Assembly (NCBI GenBank): GCA_930367215.1
Contig: OV884059.1
Span: 235,475,803-235,539,802, forward strand
Source of the DNA: Pollenia angustigena
Lineage: Eukaryota > Arthropoda > Insecta > Diptera > Polleniidae
Length of the DNA: 64,000 nucleotides
Reading direction: 5' to 3'
Below the pieces are notes generated by a model, which was not told the DNA's origin, did not search any database, and worked only from the letters and a program-made list of their open reading frames with translations. This document shows, one piece after another, positions 34,702 to 45,254 of this stretch. The translations under genes and the position numbers were made by a program. How positions within the stretch are numbered: the stretch's first letter is position 1; the number at the start of each line of letters is the position of its first letter.

Positions 34702-35772
34702 TTGTTTTGAGTTTTTAACTCGAGTTTTTCTTAAACATTCACTTTTTGTAGAATTATTGTCGCTTTCATCTCCAGTGTCATCATCATTAAAATTTATGGT
34801 AAAATCTTCATCACGTTCATTATCTGAGTAGTTTGGTAGATCATCTTCTATAAGGCCCATGGCATCTTCAAAGGAGTTATCTCCCAATTTATGTGTTGTG
34901 AGATAGTCGGATGTATTTACCACTGTTGCCAAACCATTACAATTATCGTCTGTTTGATAATGCAAAGTTTCAGGGCTATTAAAGTCCAGTAGTGTTTCAT
35001 CATACTTATCGAATTCTGTAATCGCGCCATCTTTTTTAAGATTGTTTACGCCAAAAAAAATTGGCAGTGCTTCTGGCAATTTATTCCAAACAATATTCTT
35101 CTTGAATTGTTTAACTTCTTGTGAGACCAACTCATCGTCAGGCACATTTGCATCACCCATAACAGAGATCATATACTCAAAAGATTGTGTTGCCAATTGA
35201 CGAAACTCTTCAACATTTTGCAATTTTTTTAAACAGATTTGGCACAATTGCCGAGGAAATTGTGCATCATTAATCGTTGCTATTTCATTAATATTAGTAC
35301 CTTCCTTAATACGAAAAGCTTCAGTATCTATTATTGAAGTATATCTTATTCCACTACAGTTCTTTAACCAATTCAAGTGTAACATTTTTAAATTGTTAAC
35401 ATCCTTCGGTTTTTGTCGATTTAAGCAAATTCGGCAAAAATATTGCAGCCTTTCGGCATCCTGATTACTTAGGTCGTTACTTTCGAGTAGCTCTTTTATC
35501 GTTGCCGTAGATGCCAAGATTTTTTCACGAAAGAAGAAAGAATATTGCGTCTTAACGAAGCATATTTCACATATTTTACGGCAATAGTCATAGATATATT
35601 TTTGATTTATGGGATTTTTTAATATCGTAATATGTGCCGTAAGTTTTAGAATTTTCGAAATATTTTTTTCCTCTTTGACATCGTATACTTTTTGAGTAAA
35701 CCTCGAAGGTCTAATGTCCAGGAGACAAACGCAACAAATATGTTCTAAATTTGCTCGTGTGACCGGTAACAT
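34702..35772 (-). CDS. ZAD zinc-finger gene, exon 1: two ZAD domains and acidic linker
   Basis: The first in-frame ATG is at 35772; upstream codons have no ATG. The exon encodes 357 residues ending at a GTAAGAG donor in phase 0. ZAD-1 spans about residues 10-85 (CCVC ... ICEIC). ZAD-2 spans about 115-210 (FCRIC ... LCQIC, then EEFRQLA). A long acidic Asp/Glu/Asn-rich linker and a basic KTRVKNSK end follow. ZAD pairs two cysteines at each end to bind zinc and mediates dimerisation of insect zinc-finger factors. Two tandem ZADs in one protein are uncommon. The fingers would come from exon 2 at 13297. The hAT nest starts only 166 bp upstream of the ATG. No gene name is assigned. Confidence 0.82.
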
Positions 35773-35954
35773 TATATTTGCAGGAGTGAAAGAAATAGAA
35801 AGGAACAAAACAAATTATATCCAAATGCACCTAATACGTTGTTTACAATGCCTAATACACTTTTCTATAAATAAAATATTTACTACTCAATTTTCTTTTA
35901 TTATTGTTTATTTCTACCACGGTTGCCAGATTTGACGATAGAGCTGCAAAACAA

Positions 35955-36035
35955 TCGATAGTACTATCGATAGTATCGATAGTTTTATTTTTGACGGACT
36001 ATCGACAGTTTTTATTACTATCGATACTATCGGAA
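35955..36035. promoter_or_regulatory. Cluster of DRE-like TATCGATA sites in the hAT terminus
   Basis: Three exact TATCGATA octamers occur at 35965-35972, 35974-35981 and 36019-36026, with near matches beside them. A matching cluster is in the right terminus at about 55815-55876. TATCGATA is the core of the Drosophila DNA-replication-related element bound by DREF. They lie about 190-260 bp upstream of the ATG of the minus-strand gene. Whether they act as promoter sites or as transposase-binding subterminal repeats is open. Confidence 0.5.
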
Positions 36036-36726
36036 AATTTTAAAGTAACTCAAAAGTGGATTAGAGGTAGTATATAGAATAATAATAAAATTGTACTTCC
36101 GATCTTTGGCATTAGGAATGTTTAGGGACAAAAACTTTTAAAAAAAATACCACCGCAGAGAAGTGATGATTATATTGGATTAGGACTAAATTTTCAAAAA
36201 TCAACTTTAAACTTTAAAAAATAGACTTTTTCCTTATTGCCACAGAATTTTTGCTAATTTACATATTAAAATAATGTTAATCGTAGCTACCATATAAAAA
36301 CTAAATTATTCAACTAAAAAAAATATATGTTAAAAAAAGGGTGTTTTCTCTCTAAGTCGGGCTGTGATTGTAATTTTTTTCTAAAAAATAAAAAAAAATA
36401 CTTAATTCAGCTCCCGTGAAAAATATTTATGAAAAAATTTTCAGCGCAAGGGATACAAAATAACCTTTTAAATATCTAGACTAAAGGTGAATATTTTAAC
36501 GTCGAAAATTAAAACTGCTGCCAATTAACCGTTTCTTTATCTACAGTATTTTTCGTTTAGCTTCATTTCACTTAACTGCATTTTTTGCACATCTGCACAA
36601 AATACAAAGCATTGTGTATGATGGCTAAATTTTGTTAGAAAAAAAATCGTGTACGTGTATTTTGCTTGAGTGCATATTTTGGATAACAGCATTCGATTTT
36701 TGGTTAACAATGTATATTTTTAATAC
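36036..36726. other. hAT-internal sequence, no gene
   Basis: AT-rich left body of the outer hAT up to the 5' LTR. No transposase frame is visible. Confidence 0.45.
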
Positions 36727-36968
36727 TGTTTACGCGCAGGATGTAAACGGTCCCTGGTTATTGTTTAGTGGACTAATTACTGTTTCGTTGAGTTGAAGTT
36801 GTTGTTATTTGTGTCAATGATATTATTATTATTATTTATGTTTACTACTTACTCTGTAAACCCCAAAGTGTACGGTACGTACTGAGAAAAAACCCAAACC
36901 AAATACAATAAATAAAAACCCAATTAATTTTTTAAAACCCAAAAATTAACCCCGTATTTTTTTTCTCA
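36727..36968 (+). repeat. BEL 5' LTR
   Basis: Starts TGTTTACGCGCAGG and ends TTTTCTCA (TG...CA). Matches 54292-54531 almost throughout, including GTAAACGGTCCCTGG and GTGTACGGTACGTACTGAG. AATAAATAAAAA near the end is a likely polyadenylation signal. Confidence 0.92.
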
Positions 36969-37479
36969 TTTTATTATTTTCGAGCAAAATATTTCAAGGA
37001 AAACATTTTGGTCCTTCAACCCGGATTTGAACCCCCCGAGTCCTTGAAATATTTTCAAGAAAATATTTTATTTTCAGAATCCCTAGTGCTCAATTTTTTG
37101 CATCAATATTTGCGATCATCCTCATTTTTTTCATTTTTCAACCCCCATTTTATCAACAAACAAAAAGGTAAGTTGTGTGGTTTTTATTGTGTTACAAGTG
37201 AAAATAAAAAGTGACAATATAAAAACAACAAAACCAACAAGTGCTAAAATCGATTTGCCGTCGGCAAAACACCACAGTGTGAGATTTTGTGTTTGTGCTT
37301 ATTTTTACACCCCGTTTTATCCCTAAATTCGCGTGTGTTGTTAGTCCAAAAAAGTGTATTTTTTCATAAGTGAAATAATTAATTTCTTTTAAAGATTTTC
37401 TAAATTAATTTCATTTATTTAAATTGATATTTATTATCATTGAAATTGTCTTTGTTATTTTAACCCGCGGTTTTATTCT
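36969..37479 (+). other. BEL leader with priming-site-like block
   Basis: Untranslated leader downstream of the 5' LTR. TTTGGTCCTTCAACCCGGAT at about 37008-37027 resembles the block near the primer-binding region of dipteran BEL elements. No coding frame is supported. The leader is cut at 37480-37487 by the first hAT. Confidence 0.55.
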
Positions 37480-39144
37480 CTGTTAACTAGAGTTGTGTCG
37501 TTCCGGAACGACCTAGTTCCATTGAACGATTCCCTAAAAGGAACGGTGCGGACTTTTTCAATAGTTCATTTTTTGTCGTTCCTCGTTCCGCAATTGCAAT
37601 CTGTTGGATGATCACATGTATTTTTGTAGGGTTATTTTTTGTATATTGATCAATGTTCTCGACTTTTGTGTATTTTTGTCGTGACATATAAAAAATTTCT
37701 AAATAAATCAATTACTAATGTGCTCCAAAGCAATATATTTTAGCAATAAACCACTCATAATTATTTGTAATTATTTTTTACAAACATTTAAAAAAATACA
37801 TAATTCTTATGTATGTAGGTAGTTGTTACGCCACAACATAAAAACAAACAATAACAAATATAAGATTGTTGACGTTTTAACGAACGAAAGAGAAGTTTTT
37901 TCGTTCCTCGTTCATTTATTGTTCAAAGCAGCGTTACCGTTGTGATACTAAAGTATCAATTTGACCCTTTTTCGACGGTCTGTATACCTTTTATGACCCT
38001 TTTTTTGAATTATACTTTTGTATCATTTTCACCCATTTTGGAAATGGCACTCACATTTTGTTTTTTGTCAACACAGCTGAACGGTTGTGCTAAACAACTG
38101 TTTTCGAAATAAGCGAAGATGGAGGAATGAACTTCAAGTGATGATTTAATACCAAAATATAGAACGCAAATTCCTAAAAAGGTAGTTAGTATTCGTAAAA
38201 AGTTTTTGTTAAAAAATTTGTTATGACTTCTAAATTAGATTTTCGATAATAAAGTACAAATTAAAGTACAATTTCCCTAATAGCAAACATAACTCATATA
38301 CGACTTTAGTATTTTTTTATTTATTGAATAACTTATGGTGGTTTCTTTTCAAAAAAAAAAAAAAAAATGTGACATTTTATTAAAAAAAAAAGAAATGCAA
38401 TTAGGTGTTTGTTTCTTAAAAATGTGTTGGTCTCTTAAAGAGAAGCAAGTTTTATGATAAAAAATTCACCCTTAATAATGTTAAAAGCATTGAACTTTTC
38501 GCCCTCTTTTAAATCGACAATGTTAAGAGTGTCCTGTAAAATAGGTGAGTTAGGTTTATGTATGGGGCTGGTTTTAAAACGACGACGCACAGTAGCGCCC
38601 GTAGAGCAAACGAGGTTGCAAAAATCAAAATTTTCATGAGCACCGACGAAGTTTTGAATAAACTCATGTTATAGGAAACTTTTCAACGATTTCAAATCTG
38701 CCACTCTTAATAATATCACATTTTTAGTTTAGAAGATATAGCCGTTCAAAGTTGACCGACTTTCGGTTTTCAAAAAAACACACAATTTTTAGTAAATTTG
38801 TTGCGATTTCAGGTGTAATATCACGAAAAATAGGTAACGAATCGCCTTATTTTTTGTTTGTATTGATTGATGCATTTATTAAATGTGTAATGATAAAAAA
38901 AAAATGAACTGTTTGCTTTGTGTTTCTCCTGGTAAATCACTATTTAAAAACTATCCGTTTTTTCACTATTTTTCAACTTTGACGGAAAATAACAAAAATC
39001 TATATTTTTCTATATTTGCCATATTTGCAAAATCTGTTCTTTGATTATTTCTTTACATAATTCATCATAATTGATCTAAAATCTAAAAAAACTACTCATT
39101 GAAATTAGCAGGTACGTACCTCACTTAAACAATACTTTGGCGTA

Positions 39145-39443
39145 CAAATGGTCAAGAACAATATTGACTACAGGTAGGCACAAATCTTATTTGGACACGT
39201 GCATAATATCAAAATTGCATTATTCAGCCTAATTCCATTTGTATGCAGGGAACAGGTAAATTTTTCGGCATGGTAGCATAAGCCTATATATTGCAAATGG
39301 TCAAGAACAATATTGACTACAGGTAGGCACAAATCTTATTTGGACACGTGCATAATATAAAAATGCATTATTCAGCCTAAATCCATATGTATGTAGGGAA
39401 CAGGTACATTTTTCGGCATGGTAGCATAAGCCTATATATTGCA
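39145..39443 (+). repeat. 148-bp direct duplication in the Transib 5' region
   Basis: GGTCAAGAACAATATTGACT... to GCATAAGCCTATATATTGC occurs twice head to tail with a handful of differences. It lies between the left terminus and the transposase ORF, so it may affect the promoter or 5' UTR. The other copy at 63904-64000 begins the same segment. Confidence 0.85.
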
Positions 39444-39529
39444 AAATAAGCATAATGCCTGGATTAGTCTACGACTGAAAGTTGGCGCAACAATTACTGA
39501 AACCATTAAACAATTTAAGTACTGAAAAC

Positions 39530-41533
39530 ATGGCGTTGAACAATTTTAAATTATTTGAACTGTTTAGAAAGTCAACCACACCAAATTTTTTCACGGAAGC
39601 TGCTTTAGAAGAACTTGATAGCTTATACGGAAATATTGAGAGAAGCGAAATTATAAAAAATAATTTTTATCTGATATATGCAAATATTAAGGCAAAATGG
39701 GTGAAATCTAATCGAACCATTCAGAACTTCAACTCCAAATACGAGGACTGGCTTAATGAAGATACCATCCTGGATATATTGGCAGTAGATAAACCCACCA
39801 CATCAACCAGAGGAGCAAAAGGAAGGCCAAAAAAAAGTATTGAGGAGTGTTCAATTTTCACAAGAAAGAGGAAACTTGCCGATGCCACCAATGACTTGAC
39901 CACGAAGCAATTATCGGAAGCGCTGTCTATTAAATTTACAAAGGATAGTGAAAGAGTTAGGTCGCACATAACCAAATCTGTTGCTGATGCAAGCCCACTG
40001 CGACTAAAAAGGATTAAGGAAAGCATTCCCACGCCCACAAACGCACACATTAAAAAGTATGGTTCCGAAGAAGCCTTGGCCTTGTTTATGGACTTAGAAC
40101 TTTCCAAAGAGAAATATGAGAAACTACGGGCATCTTTAACGCGACACGGCGCTGACGTTTTACCCGGATACAAGCATATTACGCAAGCCAAAATAAATTC
40201 ACGACCACTGCATACGGAATTTACGGAAGTCTCTGCGAAAGCCAATCTGCAGGATCTCATGGGCCATACAGCAAAACGGTTGTTGGAGAGTCTTCCTGAA
40301 AATGAGGTGAAAATTCTTCCTGAGAAGTTGACATTGATCAGCAAATGGGGCTGCGATGGATCATCCGGACAAAGCGTTTATAAGCAAAGGATATCTTCCG
40401 ATGACGCTACAATATCGGACGGAAATATGTTTATGGCATCTGTTGTTCCTTTGCGGCTTAAATCGGATGTTTCCCTTCACTGGAAAAATCCACGTCCGTC
40501 ATCAGTGCATTATTGCCGACCAATAATGTTTCAGTTTGCAAGGGAATCGGCAGAACTCATAAGGACCACGGTGAAGGACATTGAAGAACAAATAAGCAAG
40601 ATTAAGCCTACAAAGCTGCAAATTGGAGAAGGAAAATATATTGAATGCAATTACGAGTTCCATCTGACCATGGTTGACGGAAAAGTCGTAAACGAACTGA
40701 CAGGAACAACCTCAACAATGTCATGCCCGATTTGCAAAAAGAGTCAGAAGAACTTTGGTAATTTAAACGATTCTACAAATGAGGAGAATTACGAATATGG
40801 AATGTCACCATTGCACGCAAGGATAAGGTGTATGGAATTCTTGCTAAAACTGGCGTATACCCTACCACAAGAGGAGGAAAACTTCGATGAAAATACATCA
40901 ATAAAGGATAAGGAAAAGATCAGAAAGAAGCAAATACAGGATGCTTTTTTTAAACAAGTTGGACTAAAAGTAGACTGTCCCAAGCACGGATACGGTAACT
41001 CAAACGATGGAAACACTTCTAGGAGATTTTTTGAAAATGATGAGGCAGTAACTAGAATCACTGGAATTGACAATCAAATCGTGAAAAGATTGGGAACGAT
41101 CTTGGATGTTTTAAACTGCAAAGAAAATGTCAATTCTACAAAATATGGAGAATATGCGTCGAAAACTGCATCTCTTTTAGCAGAAATGTATCCACAGAAG
41201 AAGTTGACCCCGACCGTCCATAAAATATTGGCGCATGGCAAAGATATAATTGAGTACCAGTCTTTGCCAATTGGAGAGCTTTCTGAAGAAGCACAGGAGT
41301 CTCTTAACAAATTTTATAAAAAATATAGATTGCAGAACACATTCAAAGCATCAAGGGTAAGGCAAAATGAGGACCTCTTCAACATGTTGGCAGCATCTTC
41401 CGATCCACTTATATCTTCCCTGCGGCATGTGAAGTCACGAATAGAGTTAGAAAATAATTATAGTTTAGAAATGGTTAGTCTTTTAGATATACCTTCTCTT
41501 ACGAACTGTGATGAATATTTTACAGAAAATTGA
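39530..41533 (+). CDS. Transib transposase (RAG1-core relative)
   Basis: The first ATG is at 39530, after an in-frame TGA at 39476, and gives 667 residues with no stop or shift. Recognised motifs: KWGCDGSSGQSVYKQ (Asp276, candidate first catalytic Asp); SCPIC zinc-like pair; YGMSPLHARIR; CPKHGYGNSNDGNTSRRFF; TPTVHKILAHG; LPIGELSEEAQESLNK; SDPLISSLR. These match the Transib family, whose catalytic core is homologous to vertebrate RAG1. The enzyme would cut at CAC heptamers and give 5-bp duplications, as both flanks show. Length is in the family range. I did not place the second Asp and the Glu. Likely functional, or inactivated only very recently. Confidence 0.9.
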   Translation: MALNNFKLFELFRKSTTPNFFTEAALEELDSLYGNIERSEIIKNNFYLIYANIKAKWVKSNRTIQNFNSKYEDWLNEDTILDILAVDKPTTSTRGAKGRPKKSIEECSIFTRKRKLADATNDLTTKQLSEALSIKFTKDSERVRSHITKSVADASPLRLKRIKESIPTPTNAHIKKYGSEEALALFMDLELSKEKYEKLRASLTRHGADVLPGYKHITQAKINSRPLHTEFTEVSAKANLQDLMGHTAKRLLESLPENEVKILPEKLTLISKWGCDGSSGQSVYKQRISSDDATISDGNMFMASVVPLRLKSDVSLHWKNPRPSSVHYCRPIMFQFARESAELIRTTVKDIEEQISKIKPTKLQIGEGKYIECNYEFHLTMVDGKVVNELTGTTSTMSCPICKKSQKNFGNLNDSTNEENYEYGMSPLHARIRCMEFLLKLAYTLPQEEENFDENTSIKDKEKIRKKQIQDAFFKQVGLKVDCPKHGYGNSNDGNTSRRFFENDEAVTRITGIDNQIVKRLGTILDVLNCKENVNSTKYGEYASKTASLLAEMYPQKKLTPTVHKILAHGKDIIEYQSLPIGELSEEAQESLNKFYKKYRLQNTFKASRVRQNEDLFNMLAASSDPLISSLRHVKSRIELENNYSLEMVSLLDIPSLTNCDEYFTEN

Positions 41534-42571
41534 AAAAATAAATTTAAAAAAAAATAATTTTTTTTTTAATTTGTTGGGTAATAATTTAAAACATAAAAAC
41601 CTAAAGAAAAAAAATAAAAACAATCTAAAAATGTAAAAATAATTTTTTTTAGTTACCATAAAATTGATTTTTCTACTAATTTTAACTTTGATAACCCATA
41701 ATTAGGCCCCTACAGAGCGTAGCACCCTTTCCAAACGCTCATTTCATAGGCTGAACAGTTATCTATCATATGCTGTTTAAACTGTTCAATTATCTTATTC
41801 GGTTCAAAAGATATGATTTTTGCAACGAAAAAACTCAAATGGCGCCACTGTGCGACGATTGCCTCAAAGAGCAAAATTTTAAAAACTCGAAAAAGTCTGC
41901 AAAGATAGCGCCATAAAATTGATTAAAAGTCTCTTGAACTAACAGAAATGAAAAAAAATTGGTTAAAATTGCTGAAACTTTCAAATATTTGGTAACAGCG
42001 GTATGATAGCTAAGTCGAGTATTTATTAAAAATTGTAAAAACTTTATTCAAGAATAAGAAAACTTACAGGAAAAGATCACAAAATACAAAATTGGAAACA
42101 ATCCCTAAAATTTATTTGAAATCGGTAAAAAAGGAAATGTTGGAACATAACATAAAAGGTATTAAAGAAATGAGTTATAATGATGAAGAACAAACTTTTG
42201 GTCAGGTGTTAAAAACAGGAAATGGCATTCCATACAAAAACTTACTTTTTTAAGCACTGCCTACCTGAAATATATATTTTTCGTTTGTTTATAAAAAACT
42301 TGGTCATATTTTATTTATTCAAATGGAAAATACTGCTTTTAAAAAACTTGACCCCTTTTTTATTGAAATACCCTTTCTTTGACCCCTTTTTCTGGAAAAT
42401 CCACTTTTTGTGACCCTTTTCGAAAATTTCCAACGGTAACCCTGGTTCAAAGTAAAAACCGGAACGATGAACGAAAGGAACGACCTAGTTCCTTTGATCT
42501 TTCGGATCGGTCGGAACGATTCCACAAAACGAACGATTTTGCCCAACTCTACTGTTAACTACTCTGTTAAC

Positions 42572-43980
42572 CAGTGTTACCACCAGAAAGATTCAAAACT
42601 ACACTTGAGATGAAGCAAAATTACCCGATTTATATAAAATTACACCTGATATAAAATTTAGGTTTTATTTAATAAAAAGACATTTACAAAGAAGCAGAAA
42701 CACAACAAACTCATTAAAACAAGATCAATATTAGTCAAACTGTTAATTTTATTTAAATTAACAAAAATAACATTAAAGAAAATTAATAAAACATAAAATA
42801 AAACTGCTAAAATAATGAGTTTAACTTCCACATTTGGTTGATATATCTTGGGAAGGTTTAAAATGTTCCTTGTCATTGCTTTATAATGGATGCTTTTTAG
42901 CCCCATGGAGCTTACGAAAGGTAAGCTGTCAAACGAACTGTCATACTATTTTCACTTTTTGATCAGGCACATCATCATGAATAGATTCATGCTTGAACAA
43001 CGCCACCAAATTATCCAAACATACTTTGAAAATCAGCCATCGATTTTCGCAACTTAAAGGTGACTTCATGATTTAAATGACGCAACTTTTTTTCACAAAT
43101 GAAGGCGATGTGTTGATTTAGAGAAAATAAACTGTCAATTAGACTTCAAGGCCGTGCGATGTGACACTTATTGATTGTTTTCCGTAGGGCTGTGAAGTCA
43201 GTGGTTAATGCTGATAAACCAGCAACAATCGGTGTCTTGGAGGTCAACATTGTTCATTTTATTCGAAAAAGAGAAACAAAATTGGACGTCTGCAATTCAT
43301 TTCGTCAAGGACATGCGCGGTGTCTATTTGTTTTAAATAAGTTTCAAATCGTAATGCCGTGTATCAATCTGCGATTAAAATTAATTTTTTTTTGTGTTGT
43401 CTACCATTTTAAGTTTCATGGTCTTAAAAAATACCCTTTATACCTTATTTAGTAAACAAAATGCCTGCAGAGTTTTATACAACTGTCCCTTTCGTAGTTC
43501 AGTTTTACAATTGTAAAGGGCGTTAAATATTCTTTAAACTAAAGCATTAAAAAGTAGCAAGATAGAAATAAAATTAATTATATTTTGCAATATTGGAAAC
43601 ATATCTTCCCCCAGGCAAGTTTTTAGTTTGAATAACTTTTTTCAATAAACTTCAGGTTCTAAATCACTATGATAGGCCTCTTTATCCAAATCTAAGGGTC
43701 CATCTTGCGACATTCATTACCAAACATTTGAAAATATATTTATGTTAAATGATGATGAAACCGAGACTTTGGTTCAGAAGGCTGTGCATTTCTAAGCAAC
43801 AATATTTAAAATGAAATTAATGTCATCACTGAAATCGAATCATGATTTTATTTGGGCATCTGAAGTAAAAATTAAATCAAATTACACCTGAATTACACCT
43901 AAGAGAAATTACCCACGCTATACCCACCACCGTAAAAATTATACCAAATTCGAGTATTTACCCACAAAGCGGCAACACTG
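42572..43980. mobile_element. hAT element with second CTGTTAAC duplication
   Basis: The ends are CAGTGTTACC and GGCAACACTG, flanked by CTGTTAAC at 42564-42571 and 43981-43988. AATTACACCTGA-like words recur near both ends. The same octamer was used by the neighbouring hAT, 12 bp away in the original target. The 1.4-kb body contains a mariner relic and no hAT transposase. Confidence 0.85.
42913..43498 (+). pseudogene. Internally deleted mariner-type transposase relic
   Basis: Ends read TACGAAAGG at 42913 and CCTTTCGTA near 43498, a candidate short TIR. A frame from ATG 42977 encodes MNRFMLEQRHQIIQTYFENQ, a mariner-style helix-turn-helix start, and stops after 26 codons. Further on, the frame at about 43200-43270 reads NADKPATIGVLEVNI, typical of the C-terminal region of such transposases. 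The middle (catalytic) part is missing. It is a dead fragment nested in the hAT. Confidence 0.6.
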
Positions 43981-43988
43981 CTGTTAAC

Positions 43989-44057
43989 AAAAGCTTTTTT
44001 TTCCACCCTGATTGTGCTCTAAAGCAGAGATAGGCAAAAGGCCGCCCATGGGCGCTT
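43989..44057 (+). other. Short BEL leader segment between insertions
   Basis: About 70 bp left between two transposons. It ends with a hairpin GGCCGCCCATGGGCGCTT adjacent to the next element and contains CAGAGATAGGCAAAAGG at 44031, which resembles a hAT terminus, but no partner end was found. Confidence 0.35.
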
Positions 44058-44229
44058 CAAGGTATATTTACACAAGGTAAACTCGTTGCTACAATAAGTA
44101 CAACAAGACAAAAACAACACGCCAAATTGTTTTTGTGTTTGGAACCATAGTGTCAAAAAAAACGCAACAATGTGCCTTTAAAATAAAAACACAAATTGAA
44201 AAAAAAACAACACGTGCAGTTCAGAATAA

Positions 44230-45254
44230 GGCGGTACGAACTAAGTCCCCAATGAACTAACCCCCCAAACCCAAAATGAACTAAGTCCCCAAATTTTGGG
44301 ACGTCGTTCATTTATGGAAAAAACCCGAAGAAGCCAATATGAACTTAGCCCCCAAACAGGTGAACCAAGTCCCTAAACAGGAATGAACTAAGACCCCAAT
44401 TTCACCAAATTTCCACAAGAGTGAAAAAAGTCCTCTAATGAAAGTGAACTAAGTCCCCAAATGAATAAAATATAGAAATTGTTTTGGGCCTCCATGGTAT
44501 AACAAAGACCGGCTTCGCTAACTAAAGCTTCTCTGTATAGCCGGCCTTCGGCCGGGCGCAAGGATTTTCTCCTCTATGGTATAACAAAGACCGGCTTCGC
44601 TATCTAAAGCTTCTCTGTATAGCCGGCCTTCGGCCAGGTGCAACGATTTTCTCCTCTATGGTATAACAAAGACCGGCTTCGCTAACTAAAGCTTCTCATT
44701 ATAGACGGCCTTCGGCCGGACGCAAGGTTTTTCTACTCTATGGTATAACAAAGACCGGCTTCGCTAACTAAAGCTTCTCTGCATCCTTGCGCCCGGCCGA
44801 AGACCGGCTACACAGAGAAGCTTTAGTTAGCGAAGCCGGTCTTTGTTATACAATAGAGTAGAAAATCCTTGCGCACGCCCGAAGGCCGGCTATACAGAGA
44901 AGCTTTAGTTAGCGAAGCCGGTCTTTGTTATACCATAGAGGAGATAATCCTTGCGCCCGGCCGAAGGCCGGCTGTTCAGAGAAGCTTTAGTTAGCGAAGC
45001 CGCAAGAGTGAAAAAAGTCGTCTAATGGAAGTGAACTAAGTCCCCAAAAAATAATTTAGGGGTTTAGTTCATTTTATTTTTTGGGGACTTCGTTCATATG
45101 TACTAACTCCCCAAAAAATAAAATGAACGATGCCCCAAAAACGTGAACGAAGTCCCCAAATATCGTTGTTGTTTTTTCACATACAGTCGTTTGGGGACTT
45201 AGTTCATTTTGGGTTTGGGGAGTTAGTTCATTGGGGACTTAGTTCATACCGCCT
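44230..45254. mobile_element. Inner foldback element rich in GAACTAAGTCCCC
   Basis: The ends GGCGGTACGAACTAAGTCCCC and complement are flanked by CAGAATAA (44222-44229 and 45255-45262), one base of which could belong to the TIR. The word TGAACTAAGTCCCCAA or close variants recurs in both orientations more than ten times in the arms. The centre is the inverted minisatellite at 44490-45003. CAAGAGTGAAAAAAGTC appears on both sides of that centre (44414 and 45002). No protein is encoded. Confidence 0.78.
44490..45003. repeat. Inverted 83-bp minisatellites forming a giant palindrome
   Basis: About 3.5 direct units of roughly 83 bp (44490-44780) each contain CTATGGTATAACAAAGACC, GGCTTCGCTAACTAAAGCTT and the palindrome CCGGCCTTCGGCCGG. 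About three complementary units follow (44780-45003). The two halves could pair along some 230 bp. GC content is far above the surroundings. Differences between units are few. Confidence 0.9.

Larger units (their letters stand above)
38588..41852 (+). mobile_element. Complete Transib transposon, TSD CGACG
   Basis: A 3265-bp element flanked by exact 5-bp duplications CGACG (38583-38587 and 41853-41857), matching the CG-rich target taste of Transib. The left end is CACAGTAGCGCC and the right end (complement) CACAGTGGCGCC. Each end has a heptamer, a spacer (23 bp left, 22 bp right) and GCAAAAATC. It encodes an uninterrupted transposase at 39530-41533. Two direct copies of a ~148-bp segment lie at 39145-39443. 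A second copy starts at 63268. It is the innermost and so youngest layer of the nest. Confidence 0.92.
37929..42444. mobile_element. Second hAT nested in the first, TSD GTTCAAAG
   Basis: The ends are CAGCGTTACCGTTG and CAACGGTAACCCTG, with exact octamer GTTCAAAG on both sides (37921-37928 and 42445-42452). Sub-terminal T-rich sequence repeats GACCCCTTTTT-like words on both arms. It hosts the Transib copy; the remaining ~1.25 kb shows no transposase. Confidence 0.85.
37488..42551. mobile_element. hAT element inside the BEL leader, TSD CTGTTAAC
   Basis: The ends are TAGAGTTGTGTCG and TTTTGCCCAACTCTA. The octamer CTGTTAAC is on both sides (37480-37487 and 42552-42559). The sub-terminal regions repeat GGAACGA(C/T) and CTAGTTCC words in both orientations. 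Own sequence is only about 0.55 kb because it contains a second hAT (37929-42444). No transposase of its own. Confidence 0.85.

Noticed and set aside
39721..40344. 207-codon minus frame inside the Transib transposase
   Set aside because: Antisense shadow of the transposase coding frame; no recognisable protein features.
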